Shown in pieces: positions 49,122 to 64,000 of a stretch of 64,000 bases of DNA. Position numbers and translations under genes: made by a program. Under the pieces are notes generated by a model, which worked only from the letters and a program-made list of their open reading frames with translations, did not search any database and was not told the DNA's origin. Source of the stretch: Glandiceps talaboti (lineage: Eukaryota > Hemichordata > Enteropneusta > Spengelidae); NCBI RefSeq assembly GCF_964340395.1, contig NC_135549.1, positions 10,267,342-10,331,341 on the forward strand, read 5' to 3'. Within the stretch, counting starts at the first letter, position 1. Every line of letters begins with the position of its first letter.

Positions 49122-49860
49122 TTGTAAGTAATCAAACAAACATGCATGCTGTAATCAGAAGACCTCCCAGAGGTTCCTAAGTCATGGCAGTTTCAGAACA
49201 TATCTGCATTTGCACAGATTTCAAACTACCCAAAGCACTATAGGTGGGATAGAAGTCAGGTGGTTTTCTTTCAGGGCTGTCTAAGCAGGGCTATTGTCTA
49301 TTGTCTATCTTTTTGGAATTTTGACATACATGATATAGCAGTATTATCTATCGTTATTTTGTTTTCTAACTATGCTATTACCCAGAACTATACTGTTTCC
49401 TATTTTTGTGAAATGTAAGAATTATAACTTCAAGTGGACTGCCAATATGGATCTTAACACTCAAATTCTATACTGCTGATTCTTTTTTGGAACTTTAAAA
49501 CTTATGATAGGTAAGGTCAAGGTTGTTTGTGATAGTACCATCATTATGGGTGCAAGGTTTTGAACTCAAGGTTAGGTTTTTGAACTCAAGGTTATTTGGT
49601 CAAGTGTAATTCAACATGGAATGTAAAAAGTAACCATGCACCATTTCTAAGACAAGTCAAGGTTTTAATTACACTGGGATGTGGGTTGTTTTGAGTGTGA
49701 CAATATGAATGGTATCGGTATTGATAATAACAGCACACCTTATTGGACCTCACTGGAATCAGTTCAAACAATAGATCTGGCTGGGAGTATCGGCTCTAGG
49801 TTGTACACTGTTAAGAATAGTACTAAATAACCTATAGCAGTATTACCAATTCTCTTCACT

Positions 49861-63751
<13,891 letters not shown>

Positions 63752-64000
63752 CTACAAGCCAACAATATTGTCAGTTGTATTACAAAGCAAACATCAGTTC
63801 TGGCTACTGAACGTCATGAGTTTTCAGATAGTACACAATTCAATTCAACACATGACAAGCTTCACAGTGACACAACTTCCAATACTGTCAAATATGTATT
63901 ACAGCAGCTTTGTGGTTAAGTAGAACCATCTACACATAGGTCGTCCTACCTGAGGCAGTCCCAAGTCCTACCTGAGGTAGGATAGTTGTGTCTACACATA
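63752..64000. other. MAGI intron at the right edge, ending in a hairpin-bearing repeat
   Basis: Intron upstream of the exon 63751-63603. The last 55 bases contain TCTACACATA at both ends and CCTACCTGAGG repeated twice, the second as part of the palindrome CCTACCTGAGGTAGG. The repeat is cut by the window edge. Confidence 0.5.

Overview
The window is AT-rich animal nuclear DNA. Its genes are split by spliceosomal introns of several hundred bases to about 2.4 kb, and it carries many microsatellites, minisatellites and foldback/MITE-like elements. The gene content (HSPA14-type Hsp70, SUV39H-type histone methyltransferase, MAGI-type PDZ scaffold, secreted or membrane LRR proteins) points to a bilaterian invertebrate, probably marine and probably outside insects and nematodes. 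I cannot name the phylum: hemichordate, cephalochordate or a slow-evolving spiralian (brachiopod, phoronid, annelid or mollusc) would all fit.

Layout. (1) 1-6.3 kb, + strand: the last nine exons of an HSPA14-like Hsp70, with a repeat-rich composite element in one intron. (2) 6.6-8.0 kb: TATG and very long TA microsatellites. (3) 8.1-14.4 kb, + strand: a complete six-exon SUV39H gene (399 aa: chromodomain, pre-SET, SET, post-SET). HSPA14 next to SUV39H2 is also the vertebrate arrangement, so this looks like conserved microsynteny. (4) 19.8-38.4 kb: three intronless LRR transmembrane proteins, one on + and two on -. The + strand one has an ITAM-like Tyr pair in its tail; the two - strand ones share a WDDxxED tail motif. 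(5) 28.4-31.8 kb, - strand: a set of small, mostly phase-compatible exons of an unrecognised gene that a simple Met-to-stop ORF scan would miss; two of its junctions would need GT..AG gaps of only 33 and 17 nt. (6) 38.5-49.8 kb: gene-poor, with a 782-bp foldback transposon flanked by a perfect 9-bp target duplication, a 39-bp minisatellite array and a pre-miRNA-like hairpin. (7) 49.9-63.75 kb, - strand: eighteen exons of a MAGI scaffold covering the end of a WW domain, PDZ1 to PDZ5 and the stop codon; the 5' exons lie beyond the right edge.

Functionally, HSPA14 (ribosome-associated chaperone) and SUV39H (H3K9 methylation, heterochromatin) are housekeeping genes. The LRR proteins are predicted cell-surface proteins. 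MAGI would scaffold membrane receptors and junction proteins. The structural theme of the window is local duplication that copies pieces of exons together with their splice sites, seen three times (SUV39H exon 5, and two MAGI exons), alongside at least five families of short inverted-repeat elements.
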